From Carposina sasakii (lineage: Eukaryota > Arthropoda > Insecta > Lepidoptera > Carposinidae), in NCBI GenBank assembly GCA_014607495.2, contig CP053153.1, forward strand, positions 1,178,001 to 1,242,000: a DNA stretch of 64,000 bases. The letters are read 5' to 3'. Made by a program: the position numbers and the translations under genes. Numbering within the stretch: position 1 is the stretch's first letter; every line of letters starts with the position of its first letter. Below, piece by piece: positions 23,826-36,400 of this stretch. The notes beneath the pieces are model-generated. The model did no database searches. It was not told where the DNA came from and worked only from the letters and a program-made list of their open reading frames with translations.

Positions 23826-25474
23826 AGGGTCAGTTCACACCGAGACGCGACGCGACGCGACGATACTCAAAGAGGCCAATGATTTCGCGCTGCGCCGCGC
23901 GTCGTCGCGAGACGCATCGCAACGTCGCGAGGCGCATCTTTAAAATCGTAGCAGGACGACGCCTCGCTGCGCAGCGAGATGCCGCGAGGCGCAGCGGAAC
24001 GTATCTACTAGCCGCGGGCGCCGCGCGGCCCCGCCCCCGCCCTCCCGCAGTCTACTTCCTCTTCTGCAAGAAGTCCGATTATAACAAGATCGGGGGCGGT
24101 CTATTTGGTAGAAACTTGATACTCCGAAACCTATTTGGGATAACTGACTTCGCAGAAACTTCTTTAGTCGATCATTTATTAGGCATAAAAAATATTTGAC
24201 ATAAATATTTTTAGGTATAATGTGCTTATGACCGAATTTAGAATGGCATACATTTAAGATAGTAGAATTTTTATTGGCATATTTACCTTTGGCATAGTTA
24301 TAATTTTGTATAATATCATTTAGCATAACGTTCATTTAGAGTACAGATTATTTGGCATAATTTAACTAGGCATACTATGAAGATCATAGAATTTCAATTA
24401 GAATAATATAGATTGGGTTACTTTCTTCTTTAAAAATGCGTAGGTTAGGTTAGGTTAGAACTGTGACCTCTTATGCACGAGCCGAGCGAGCGAAGCGAGC
24501 GTGCCGCGGCAGCGGCCGGCGAGTGCCAGAAACGAACATGCTCTCATGGGCAAGGATATAAAAACCAAATAATTATCATTAAATCAACTTTTATTTATTA
24601 CAATTATTAGAAAAAAAAACAATTAAATTAATCAGAAAATAAAATTATACTAATCTTATATTAGCTCCTATTGCTTTAAGGTACCCACATTCTGTGTAAT
24701 CAGACTGATTATTTAATGATTCATGTGATTACTACCTCCAACAAATAGCAATAGTAAAAATGATAACGCCTGATTAGAAAAGTGTTGCAATAATCATAAA
24801 AGATGATTCTTGCTGTAAGCATTATGGTTCGAAATGATGGTTCTACTTTTAAATAGTTATGGATAAGAAATATATGCCAAAAGATGAATCTGGTTTTGAA
24901 CTTTCTGCGATGTGATGATTATACATTGTGATTATTATGGATACCAAAATTATGCGTACAGATAATTCTGACTTACAGAAATATGGGTTTCAATGTATGC
25001 TAAATGAGTTAATGCCAAACGATATTCTGCGAAAAGAGGTTTATGCTATTAGTTGTTATGCAATATAAAATTATTACTTAAAAAGTTCTACTATAATAGG
25101 TATACCCAACAAGATCCCAGTCTATCATTATATTTTCAATCGAGCACTCGACCGAACTGCATCAAGTCTGGACGGAAATAGTAGAGAAGTCGCCACAGCG
25201 GCCTCAGGCTGCGCCTCGCGGCGTCGCGCGGCACCGCGAGACGCAGCACCGCTCTTGCACGCCGCGCGTACCGGCGATGCACCGCTGCGTCACGATACGT
25301 CGCGCTACGCCGCGAGGCACCTCGAGGCGCAGTGCTGCGTGGTGCAACGTAATCTGAATTCTCACAATGTAATGTGTATCTTTTCGTGTAGTGAATAAAG
25401 TGTATTCTGAGTCGCTCTATGAAAAATGTGCGCGCAGCGTCGCGCCGCGTCGCGTCTCGGTGTGAACTGACCCT
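23826..25474. mobile_element. DNA-transposon-like element with CpG-rich termini, 1.65 kb
   Basis: Terminal inverted repeats start AGGGTCAGTTCACACCGAGA on both ends and continue as CGCGACGCGACGCG-type runs. Subterminal zones at 23.85-24.03 kb and 25.19-25.34 kb are packed with CGCGAGGCGC/CGTCGCGAG motifs. The centre is AT-rich with repeated ttggcata motifs and one short ttaggttaggttag stretch at about 24450 beside a GC-rich block. Flanking trinucleotides CTA and TTA suggest a 3-bp target duplication with one mismatch. No transposase ORF is seen, so it is non-autonomous. Superfamily is not assigned; a TNA target would fit PIF/Harbinger. Confidence 0.6.
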
Positions 25475-25699
25475 TAGAGAAAAAAACCGAACTGCGTAAA
25501 ATTATCCAATCAAAATAAATAACACTTTAACTTCTGAATACATTTTGATATGATTGTTTATCGTATTAAATTGTCTATAAGCATTTACCTACGAGCATAA
25601 CACAAGTAAAAGTACTTCATAGTCGTAATCATCGTTAATCCAATAATAAATGATGGTATAAGGGAAGATGATGATGATGATAACGCAGTAAGTACAAGT

Positions 25700-25850
25700 A
25701 GATTGCTTACTTACTCATCATCTTCTTAGCCTTATGTAATTATTGATGGGGTCGACGCAATATGGTTTCGTTCAAAACTCACATCGCCAAAGATTTGGCA
25801 TTCGTTTTTACGGCCGGCCTACCTGTCTGACCTGACATAGATACTTAGAA
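25700..25850 (-). repeat. LINE 3' tail fragment
   Basis: actcatcatcttcttagcct, atggggtcgacgcaatatgg and ggcctacctgtctgacctga form a reversed LINE 3' tail of a common lepidopteran type. Confidence 0.45.
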
Positions 25851-25854
25851 CCCC

Positions 25855-26530
25855 AAAATGCTATCAAAACTAAACTTACCCTCTCAATACACGGGCGTCG
25901 TCTCCTAAAGAACTCGGCAATACTGCAGTACATTATACACAATATCACAAAAACACGGGCACAACAGAAAAACAATCAACCAAGATAAAATGCGTGGAAC
26001 TACTAGATACAAAACGCTGGGAGGGTATTTACCGATATGCGACTTTGAACTGACACCAATTGTATCAAACAGTACCTACTAAAATTAAAGAATCTGCTTG
26101 CTTGATGTATAGTATGATTCTTAATTGGTTCTTCATTCATTTGGTAGCTTTCTTTGTCGAAACACAAGATAAATTAAATGTTATTAAACGATGAAGGCAA
26201 TATTTATCGCTTTTCATCCAATAAATATTGCAAGATGATGTGTTTGAACGTGTTCAACGTGACTTTAATATTATCTACCAACATCATCTGACAAAAATAC
26301 TAGGTAGGTAGGTATTTATTTATACTACCTTGTACGAAGTCACTGGCGAATCGCTAATATATAATGTAAAATCGATTTTAAACCATTTTAATTTTAGCAC
26401 CTAGTAATCCATAATTAGCATTCCCGATATAATTAAATTACCTATATAATTTTATCAAAGATAGGGGAAGTACCGAAAAATAATACAATGCAATTTAATG
26501 ATGTCCGACCGATTTCGATCATGGCGACCG
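25855..26530. other. Gap, no gene seen
   Basis: AT-rich; no repeat or ORF of note. Confidence 0.45.
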
Positions 26531-26532
26531 CT

Positions 26533-27283
26533 TCAATTTGTCATCCGCAAACGTCGTTCGTGTGCTCGCATGTGGCTTATGTAGCCAATCTTTCTTGTGA
26601 AGACCCTCGCACATTGCGGGCATGAGAGCACCCCATTGCTATAATTATATTGTATCTGCGCAGGTAGTCGCGCTTTAATTTGATCGCGTTTAGCATCAAT
26701 CTTAGCGCAGCGAAGGACTTCATAGTCATGGACCAAAGACTTGTCATGGACTTTGTTATGTCAAAGCCCTCCACTCCAGCCTCTCGCCACACTTCTTTAT
26801 GTGCCGCTTCAGCACATTTTTAAACCTGAGCAGTTGTCCGCCATGCTTACGCTTGTCCTGCTCAAGTTTCGAATAAAAGATGCGCTTGGCGACCCTCTGC
26901 TCTGCCATCCTAGATACGTGACCGCACCACCGAAGCTGTCGCCGCATTAGGTAAGCCTCAATGCCATCCACACCGGCTCGCCGCAGTACCTCGGTATTTC
27001 GCATGCGATCTAACCATTTAATGTTCAAGATCTTACGCAGACACCTGAGATGGAAACGGTCTAACATGCGTATGTGTCGGCAGTACACGGTCCAGGTTTC
27101 CGCAGCAAATAAGATGTTAGGCAAGACAAACGCCATGTACACCGAGATCGTAGTGGTCAGCTTTATGTCATGTGAGGAGAATACTTTGGAATCCAGCTTG
27201 CCGAATGCTGCAGCTGCAGCACCGATCCTACTATTAATCGCCAATTCCATGTCGCATGATAAACTGTCATCAACGATCAACAT
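26533..27283 (-). pseudogene. LINE reverse transcriptase C-terminal fragment, frameshifted
   Basis: The minus-strand frame (27283-26756) reads [30 protein letters not shown] and KRKHGGQ, the typical thumb/C-terminal part of a non-LTR retrotransposon ORF2. A frameshift near 26740 leads into a closing CPQCARVFTRKIGYISHMRAH zinc finger. The 5' part and catalytic YADD box are absent. A dead relic. Confidence 0.8.
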
Positions 27284-27289
27284 GTCGCA

Positions 27290-28139
27290 TGTTACTGATC
27301 AATATCATCGATTATGATGATATTGGTCAGTAACCTGTCCCATTCTGATTAAGTTTAAGTTTGCATTTAAGTATGACAGTCAGAATCGACCATAATGACA
27401 AGTTGCTAGCAGTAACGTAAAATATGACCCCCTGTAGTTGCAGTGTTCATTGATGTAGTTAAAACCGCTTCGAGCCCGAAGGAACCACTTCGCTAATTGT
27501 ACACAGTTATTGTTGTGTAACACTGATAGCTAATGGGTAATAAATTTCACTTGAATAAATAAATAAACAATAAATAAATACACTAATATTAATATGTGCA
27601 CACATCTCCACACATTTAGCTGATCTAAAGCTATGGTTTACTAATTTACTATGGTTAGTAAAGCGGTGCCGTCATATAGCGGCCGTATAAAAGCTTAAGC
27701 AGTTTTTACGGTGACGATATGTGACAAGTTCCTTCTTGGCTGTTATGTTACCAAACCAAAGTTCAACAGTGAGATTGTACCCTTAGTAACGGTACAAATT
27801 TCTACATTGATATGTAGAAATCTCAATAACTCAGTAATCAATATATATTCATCATTATGGATGTGTAAGTACCTACCTACCTGCACCTAGTGAGATTCGA
27901 ATTCAGGACCTCTGACGCAGCAGGGATGTTGACTTACATACCAACCGTACCTACTAATCTGTCATTATTCGTCACACAAAAAACTGAATCTAAAAAAAAC
28001 ATTTTGTTTCGACGTGGCTTTGACCCTATAATAAATGGATCGAGTTACAATAGCCAAGAGCATAGAACTATCTAAACTCGTTCAAATTTGCAAAAAATAT
28101 ATTTTATACATAGTTACTGTATATTTGTAGGTACTAAAG
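27290..28139. other. Gap downstream of the MBF2-like gene
   Basis: Contains a small palindrome (actgatcaatatcatcgatt / atgatgatattggtcagt at 27294-27332) and AT-rich sequence. No gene. Confidence 0.45.
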
Positions 28140-29400
28140 CTACTCGTCAAAAGGCTCCAGGTGAAGTCCTGGTGAATCAGTAACAGGCCGCCTCCTCGTC
28201 TTATAGTAAGGGTCCACTTTGTTCCTGCAGAAAGCCTGGATGCTGCCCTGCAGCCGCCTCCCCGGCTTGGCTTTGGCGATTACCTCAAAGAATCGATATC
28301 CTGCTCCACCGCGGAGTATTACTGGTATTCCACCTTTAGTCTCCAATGCCATGTGAGATATCTAAAATAATCCAGAGTAGTCAAGCCATGTTAAATTTAC
28401 AACGTGATTTTATGGTGCCGCAACCAAATGGCAAAAAATGGAACCCTTACCAATCCTCAATAATCTGGATTCGTCCGTATGTTACAGCTAATTTTTTATT
28501 TATGGATAAGTTAAGCATTTTTTTTTTCTATCCTACACTTTATTGTCCCATTGAAAAAACGCCTACAATTACGTGTTAGCAATTCTACTGCTTGAATATT
28601 GCTAGAGCATTTTACAAATGCCACAACACTATTTGCGTTATAGCATGTTAAGTAGGGAAAACAATCTCGCGAGATTATGGCATAAAGCAATAATTATAAA
28701 AATAACGAGAACTCACAACATTATGAAAATCCATCGTTAATAAACTGACTAGATCTTGTTGATCTACGGAAATACTTAGGTAAGTAATAGGCACTAGAAA
28801 AGAAAGAAAAAAACTTACGACACAATCAAACCTTTGCTGGCAATGAACATGATGGCCCAATTCCTTTGGTTTGTAATTAAACTTATTGTTGTAGACTCTT
28901 TTGTCTCCAAGTCTTCTCACGCCTTGGTAAAGATTCTCATAAGGCGAGGGTATGATCTGCTTGATATTATGACGAGTGTTTTCGGGCAATGGTTCTGGGT
29001 GGGCGTATGATTTGCGGTTCTCCAGGAAAAATTTTAGATTGGGTCTGGAAAAAACAAAATTCCGCAATGAGTACCTACCTACCTATGTTGTCCTGCGTAC
29101 CTAACTTTTAAAATTCATGCCTACAACTATACTACCTATGGCACAAACCTATGTAGTAGGTAGGTATGTACATTAACAAACAAACATATTAGTAACACGT
29201 CCTTCAATTATTATTTCACTCTTAAGTTCCTGAAGTACATAGTCCCAACTTATTGTGCGATACCTAAGAAATTAGAGAAAAGATCCTTACATTATCGTTC
29301 GTCCTGCACCAAATCGATTCTGTTTCTCATATCTATAACTCTGTTGACAATTTACAATGTAAAATAAAGAAATAAATAGAATAACAAGCAACTGCTCCAT
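28140..29400 (-). CDS. Secreted protein resembling the MBF2 family, 3 exons, 185 aa
   Basis: Exons (minus strand) 29400-29291, 29044-28819 and 28361-28140, with donors gtaagg and gtaagt, phases 2 then 0, and a TAG stop at 28140-28142. The first 18 residues (MEQLLVILFISLFYIVNC) form a clear signal peptide, so the product is probably secreted. The C-terminal half has the layout of the insect MBF2 / salivary-secreted-peptide family: a 'LGDKRV' strand, then GGIPVILRGGAGYRFFEVIA, a Gly-Arg turn and a final hydrophobic strand ending in AFC. Two Cys sit just before the exon 2/3 junction and a third near the end. MBF2 was named as a silkworm transcription co-activator, but most family members look secreted and are uncharacterised. 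Family assignment is by motif memory and needs a profile search. The gene is divergent from vimar with about 1.1 kb between the starts. Confidence 0.65.
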
Positions 29401-29584
29401 AATCCATAAATTCAATAAGGAGCAACGTATAAAATATTATTTATTACCTTTTGCAATTTTATCGTAGGTTTACAACAATAGGGTGACCTCACGGTCTATA
29501 AAAATGTGATCGCGAATTCGGCAATGAAATTATTGTTGAAAATAAAACTGAACAAAATAAAATATCAGTACTACCTACCTACCT

Positions 29585-29720
29585 ATAACAAAAGGCTAAG
29601 AAGCCTAGGTTATCAGCCTATGGTGCGATGATAGCCATACCAAGAGATGGATGGAAGAGTTCTCTTCGATAGAGTCTGCGAGATGCGAGGGCGAGATGGG
29701 CTGCCCAGAATCTCTATGAA
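29585..29720 (+). repeat. Degraded LINE-like fragment upstream of the MBF2-like gene
   Basis: ctatggtgcgatgatagcca, gatggatggaagagttctct and gatgcgagggcgagatgggc resemble LINE ORF2 3' coding sequence, broken by stops. Confidence 0.35.
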
Positions 29721-29904
29721 TTCATTTGCCCTGCTGAATCAGCTTTCCGGTGATTATTTATATGAATTTTAGACTATAGACAGCTATTAAACATTCTCTA
29801 GATTTTTAAATGCTGTTTAAATGGCAAATAAAACGTGCCAAATAATAAAACGCAGGTAAAAATAAAACGCATTGACTTTGACGTTTTATTTTTTTACTTT
29901 GACA

Positions 29905-30314
29905 GATTCGGCGGGAAAAGCTGGAAGGGTGCAGGTGTAATTTTCTTGTGAAAATCAAAATTTATTTGTAAATGGCTTGCATGTGTCCGTAAAGTGATGT
30001 TTTCTGGTAGATAAGTTATATTTTGATTACTTGTGATGTGAATCTAGTGCGTGTGCATGGTTTTATACGCAGGTAAGCCGAGTAAAACTTTAGCCGGATT
30101 ACGATCTCTTCATGGGCGCATGTAAGTTGTTTCTGCAATAATTTTTCATTTTGACTAACTTTACACTTGTTCTTGAGGATTTTCCCGACGTTTCCATTCA
30201 TCATCATTGTCATTCATCATAAATTCAGAATACATTTTACTAAACAATGATTAGGCTGTATGGGATTAGTTCCCCTTGCCTTTCCTTCGGGATAAATAAA
30301 AAAAAAAAAAAAAT
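29905..30314 (+). mobile_element. Poly(A)-ended retroposon, copy 1, upstream of vimar
   Basis: It begins gattcggcgggaaaagctgg and ends ccttcgggataaa plus an A-run. It is nearly identical to the copies at 56611-57024 and 57069-57463. The A-tail points toward vimar, whose ATG is about 160 bp downstream. The 5' end carries GCGGGAAA, an E2F-type site. An antisense ORF of 65 codons (30016-30213) is conserved among the copies but is of unknown meaning. No clear target-site duplication is seen for this copy. Confidence 0.7.
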
Positions 30315-30476
30315 TAATTTGTCGTCGATCAATCGATTAATTTTGTTTTTGTTTTTTCCGAAAACACAATGAATATTTTAAGTTACCACTAAATTTATTA
30401 TAAAAAATGTCCCTGTGAATATAAGTAATCGTATAAAAGAAATATTCTATCAACTAGTACAAAAAATCTAGTGAAA

Positions 30477-33400
30477 ATGGATGGTATGTAACAAACAGTG
30501 AAGCCGTATTTTATGTTCTGTTATTTTGTAAATCCCTAAGCTAATACCTGTTTATCTATAGGTTTTTCAGGGAAAAGGTCCACCTCCTTAGAGAAGTTAG
30601 TCATTCAAAATATTACAAATGTATCGGAGTTGAAAGCAAAGTTAAATGACATTATAAACACTGGAAAGGAATATGAATATGATGTTTCCACTTGTCTGAA
30701 ATCTCTATTGAATAGCAGTGACCAAGAAATAGTACTCCTTGCAGTGCAAGCACTCTCAGAACTTGTTAAATGTGATGAAAAAAGGGAGACATACGCAAAG
30801 AAGGATATAATTGACCCGTTAATGGAAATATTGAAGAAAGAAGTAACTTCAGATAGAAGTGAACTGCTAAAGCATTGCTGTAGATCTATTGGCAATTTGT
30901 GTTGTGATTGTGATGCTTCTAGAGACATTATTCTAGAATCTGGTGGAGTATCTACAGTAGCTAAACTTCTAAAAACCACAATAGAAGATGATTCAGACAG
31001 ATTTAATGAGATAAAACTTTGTGTATGTAAAGCTTTATTAAATTTTTCTATTGGTGGTCATAAGTACTCTGATCAGCTAGTCAAAGATGGTGTTATAGAG
31101 TTGTTGAGTAAAATATTACGATCAGAACTAGACAAAGATGATATGAATGATGGTATGGTGTCAGCGGTGATTCTACTGTTGAGTGTTGTTAATGATAATG
31201 ATGCAGAGATTGTATTTGACAAGGATATCAATCTGGCAGTTATGGAAGTACTGAAAGAGACCACAAATATGGACATTTGTGAACTTTGCTTGGATCACTT
31301 GCACTCACAAGCTGAACATGGTAATATCTTTACTAGTTTCATTTGAATTTGCTGCACAACTACCTATATAAGGCAGGTTTCTTAGTTCCTTACATTATTA
31401 TCAGGGTTCAAAGTGATAATTATCTTTGATAAATAATTAAAAAATCTAACATGTGTATCTGAACATAATTTGCTTATCCACACATGCTAGACATCAAACA
31501 AAATGCAAACATTCAGTCAAAACTGATGAGAGAAGTGCAAATTTATTTTCTTTACATACTTTCTTTTCTTACATTAATTTGACACCATAAATACAAACTC
31601 TGAATTGAGGCCACCAGAACCACAGTGGCCCAAACCACAATTTGTGAAAATATTAGTTAAGCACGACAATGCCCCTTTCAAACCCCCAAGCTCAAAGCCA
31701 GAGTGGCTCAAAGGTAATTTCAGTAAACAATCATAGATGACATAAAAAAAATATGTTGTGGCATCTTGATTCTTATTAAAATATTAATAGAGCATAGTAT
31801 TTTGGCATATATCCACATATTCGTATTTTGTATTTGGGCCACTCTGGTTCTGGTGGCCTCAATTAAGTTGCATATTTCTTATAGTTATTCCTTGGTGATT
31901 ATTTAATAAAAAAAACTGAGATTCTCCTTGGAATAAATATATTATCATGTAAATAAAGAAAATTTCGAGAATTTACTTGGGAAATTATCAAGACAATTTT
32001 TTTTTAAATATCTTGATAATCTTTGATCTTTATGTACAAAAGAATACCGCACTTTTAAAATACCTTCTCAATATGTTTATAACTTTTTATGGAAAAATTA
32101 TTGAATGAATTAATCATATAGTATTATTAAATTATTATTATATTGCATTTGACTGGTTTTAAGAAAATAATATCTATCAGCTTGTCTTGTGGCACATAAA
32201 CCAAACTTTTGTCATATAATAATCTCTGTTTTATGATCTTAGGCTAAACAGAACTTTCAGTATGTTGATTTCAAATAATGATTATAAAATCATCATCTAG
32301 ACTTGGTGAAAACCGAGCTGGCATTATCAGGTATTGTGCGTGCGCTAAGCAGCACTTCTAGTTCATATAATGATTATAGAACTATAATTCAGATTCAGTG
32401 AAGACCTCGCTGACATTGTCGGGCGATGTTATCGCAAATAGCAGCAGTCAGCCTATTGCAGTCCACTGCTGGACGTAGGCCTTTCCCAGAGCATCCCACA
32501 CGGCTAGATTTCCCGTTTTAGCCATCCAGTCACTTCCCGGACCCCTTTTTAAGTCTATCTTATCTTAATCTTAACCTTTATTGCTGATAAATCTAACGAG
32601 CCTTTTACTTAAGTTAATTTAATACGTGTTTATCTGCGTGTCTATGGATACAAAGGTCTCCTCCTACTTTTTGCACTCATCTCTCAACAAGGCGTTCTCT
32701 GCTATAATGGACCTGCCGTTTATAGCTAGTACTTATTACAAAGCTATCTATCCAGATTCAGTGAAGACGGAGTTAGCGGTGTCAGGTGGCGTGGCGGCGC
32801 TGTGCGCGCGCGCCGAGACGCTGGCGGCGCGGGCGCGGGGCGGGGAGCTCGGTGCCGGGGGGGGGCGGGCGGGGGAGGTGCTGCTCAGGGGGACTGACCT
32901 GGTGGTGTTGGTGCTGACGGGCGGTGAGAGCACTTACCCTTTTGGCTATATGCATGTATGTAGATTCGACTATACAGGATGATTTTTGGCCGTCAACGTT
33001 CCCGAAAACTACGGAATCTCCTCATCGGCACGATCATTTTTCTCCATGGAAGCATACCTGGGAAGCAGGGTTCGAAATTATCAAGATAAATTTTTTTTTT
33101 TTTGATAATTATCTTGATAATTATCTCATAATTATCCAATAATTATCCTAGTTGATTTGTCAATTAACTTCTTGAAATTTTCGTTATTTAAATTATAATC
33201 TATTTATGAACAGCAAAGAATAATACAATTTAAATGAGAAAAATACAATTTAATTCAGATTTTGTTATTATGGCGTCAAAAAAGTAAGTAAGTACGTAAA
33301 AAAAGAGAAATTCCCGACATTTACACTTCTTTTGTCAGTCAAAGGTTTTTTGTTATGTCTAGCACGTTTGGATACGTAAATAAACTTAGATTATTTTAAT

Positions 33401-36400
33401 GTTTGATTTTTATAATTATCACTTCGAACCCTGCTGCGAAGTGTATGGTTTCCAAAATATTAGGGTCCAAAGTTGAGTAAATAGACTGCGTTTTTCTACA
33501 TAAATGCACATTGACGCGCGTAGCATGATTTTTTCACAAGAAATAATTAATATCTGTCTATGAAAAAACTAGCATAAACACTGGACACTAAAAATTTCGC
33601 CCGATTAATTATGTAATAATAAGAAATTTTTCAAAAAAATTACGTTTCCATAAACTTACTTTATTCGATGTATAGAGTACGTACCCTTTGTTAAAGGTGG
33701 CAACGACAAAAACATCCTGTATATGTTACTAAATATTATAAAACAAAGTCTCTTCCCGTTGTCTGTCCCTATGTATGCTTATTGCTTAGATCTTTTAAAC
33801 TATGCACCAGATTTTTTTGCGGTTTTTTGAGTGATTGAAGAGGATGGTTTATATGTACCTAATAGTATCAGCATTGTACCCGCACGAAGCAGGGGCGGGT
33901 TTCTAGTATAATATAAGGTATAGTTAACTATATAAGTTATACTATTTATTTATATCACATTTTGAAGAAAACAATGTATATTGTTAAGAAGCAATGACAG
34001 TAAACATTAGCACATATGTAGATACTTGTAAGATATGAGTGACGTTATACTTTATTTTCTTTCTATTTCTAAATAAAATGAGGTATAAAAGTATATAAAT
34101 TCGAAAGAGCGGAAGGTTTTTTATTGGGCACATCATTAAAAAACCTTCCGCTATCAATAGTTCCTAAAGAGTTAATATTACATCCCCCTTACAGACGAGG
34201 CAATGCGCACTCTATACGCCTCAGGCACCGGCGACGTGTACACACACGCGTGTCGCTGGCTGCACTCGCCTCACGTCGCCTCGCCGCGCCTGCTCGCGCC
34301 CGCTCTCCTCGCGCTCGGGAACTTCGCTCGCGCGGACTTGCACTGTGCGAGTATGATGAGGGATGGCGTGTTTGAGAAACTGCTCGGTGAGTGTTTCTCA
34401 ACGTGTGTTATACTCGTATTGCGAACCCGCTCCTACTGTCATACAGTAGACAGTAAGCGACGCGCCGACAAGCACTGCTCAAGTATGATGGAGGCAGGCG
34501 TGTTCGCGACCGTATTCGGGGAATGCTCGCGAACACTGGCGGCTTGTCCTAAGGAGCGCTGGTGCGGTGCACTCCCACCCACGAAGATTACATAGGCAAT
34601 CTATATTTCTCTATATTTATGATTATCTTTCAATTCTACTATGTTTATACAATAGTGTCTACGCGTTCGTCTCAAGTAAGTTGTAATTTTATATATCGAG
34701 TGGAGCTCCAATGAAACGAAATTTGGTACGCTTCCCAGTACTGTATTCAATGAGTGCGAAAGAGACATACCGACATAGGCCGGCGCGTGAAACAGAAGAT
34801 TTCGTATGAAAAACTAGCCTTATCTGGAACGCCGCTCACTTTAATTCGCGTATGCGGCCAGTAGAGGTCGCTTAATCCGAGTTAGAACGCGATATGGTTG
34901 TCTTTAATGTGTTTCATTAGGTCATCTGAATTTTTATAAGTATACGGTTGAACTTGCACCATCCCACCCATTCGTTAAGGGAGTGAACACCAATCTAAAA
35001 TTGTCAGCAGCTGCCACTGCTCGCGAACGTGTGTTATGTTGCGAATGTGTAGTGAACAACGTTTTACTATAGTGGATTTTTCAAGGGGGTTCGGACAAGA
35101 TATATCACGAAAAGTAAGATTTATTGTGACCTCTTAAGGCCAAAATTACTGAACCAATTCAAATGAAATTTGGTATACAAGTAGTGTTCAGCCTAAGAAA
35201 GAGAAAGGGCTTTCTTGCGGAAGCCGCGGGCGTCAGCTAATAAATAATAAGTAGTTTCGCCTACTTTTTTTTTCAGAGGAATTGTTTGTTTATTATTTTA
35301 AAAACAGGAACAAACTATAATATACTCACGGAAATTGAAAACCTTCTCCTGTTATAAAACAGTTAAAACTTAGTTTATCTCTTTTCTTTGCATAACTAAA
35401 GCCATACAAAAATCAGTATAACATTAGTTACATCTTAAAAAACCCCTAATCATATAATTTGATGTATTCCAGATATATTCGAGGAGTACTACAATTTATC
35501 ACTGAAAAAAGACAGTGACACACACAACGATGTGAAAAATACCCCTCCTTCACAAATAGACAATTCCCCCCTTACCCCTGACGACTATATACCCCCTCTC
35601 TTAAACGACAAAGGTTCCCATACTTCGGTAAACAATGTGAATACCCCCGATTTGAACACCCCCGATTTAAATGCCCCCGATGTGAACACCGCCCCTCCTG
35701 ACATAGGCAATCCCTTCCATTCTGAATTAGATGCGGCGGAAATTATCAAGATACAACACGCGGCTTTAGCTGCGATACGAAATCTACTCGTGCCGCCTGC
35801 TAACAAAGGTAATTTCAAAAATTGATCTTGCTCGGTTTTTTTGCATATAGTTTTTAAAATTAGGAATAATAAAATCGTAGATTCTTTTATGGTGTCTAGT
35901 ATTGAAATTGGCCATTTTATATTATGTATGGATGGATGATTGCGCTAGTTACCTACTATGTGTATGACAACATTTTCTGTAACATACGAGTATAATTATG
36001 AACATAAAAAGTAACATATAATTAGACAATCGACAAACAAGTTGTTAATGCTTTCATGTCGAATAAATGCTTTTGAATTTTGAATTTTGTCACTGCATAC
36101 AAAAAATGTTAGTTACGAAATCAGGCATAGAAATGATTGTATGAAAGTTATGGAACGGACAATATATATATACGGACGTACCGCACAGAGCTGGCGTGTG
36201 CGGCGGGGCGGGCGGGTACGTTACTTACGTCCGCGCTGCCGTACGCGGCGGACGTACGTGTCGCCTGCGGGCTGCTGGCCGCACTGCGCATGCTGCTGGA
36301 CCGACAAGGTCAGTGACGTCACATGCGCTCGTGTCGACCTGCCTTGCGATGGACCCAAAGTCATCCTCACCCGCCCGTGGTGCACCATGCTATTTAACGA

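Noticed and set aside
23879..24335. ORFs of 106 and 131 codons at the left end of the 23.8-kb element
   Set aside because: Arg/Ala-rich translations of CpG repeats that run into AT-rich sequence; no domain, and antisense to each other.
24449..24466. Telomeric (TTAGG)n tract
   Set aside because: Only about three units, embedded in a transposable element; not evidence of a telomere or subtelomere.
32748..33142. ORFs overlapping vimar exon 3 on both strands and in other frames
   Set aside because: They are shadows of a GC-rich coding exon; only the phase-1 plus-strand frame splices consistently.
34124..34401. Arg/Ala-rich ORFs around vimar exon 4
   Set aside because: Low-complexity translations of the GC-rich exon in wrong frames.
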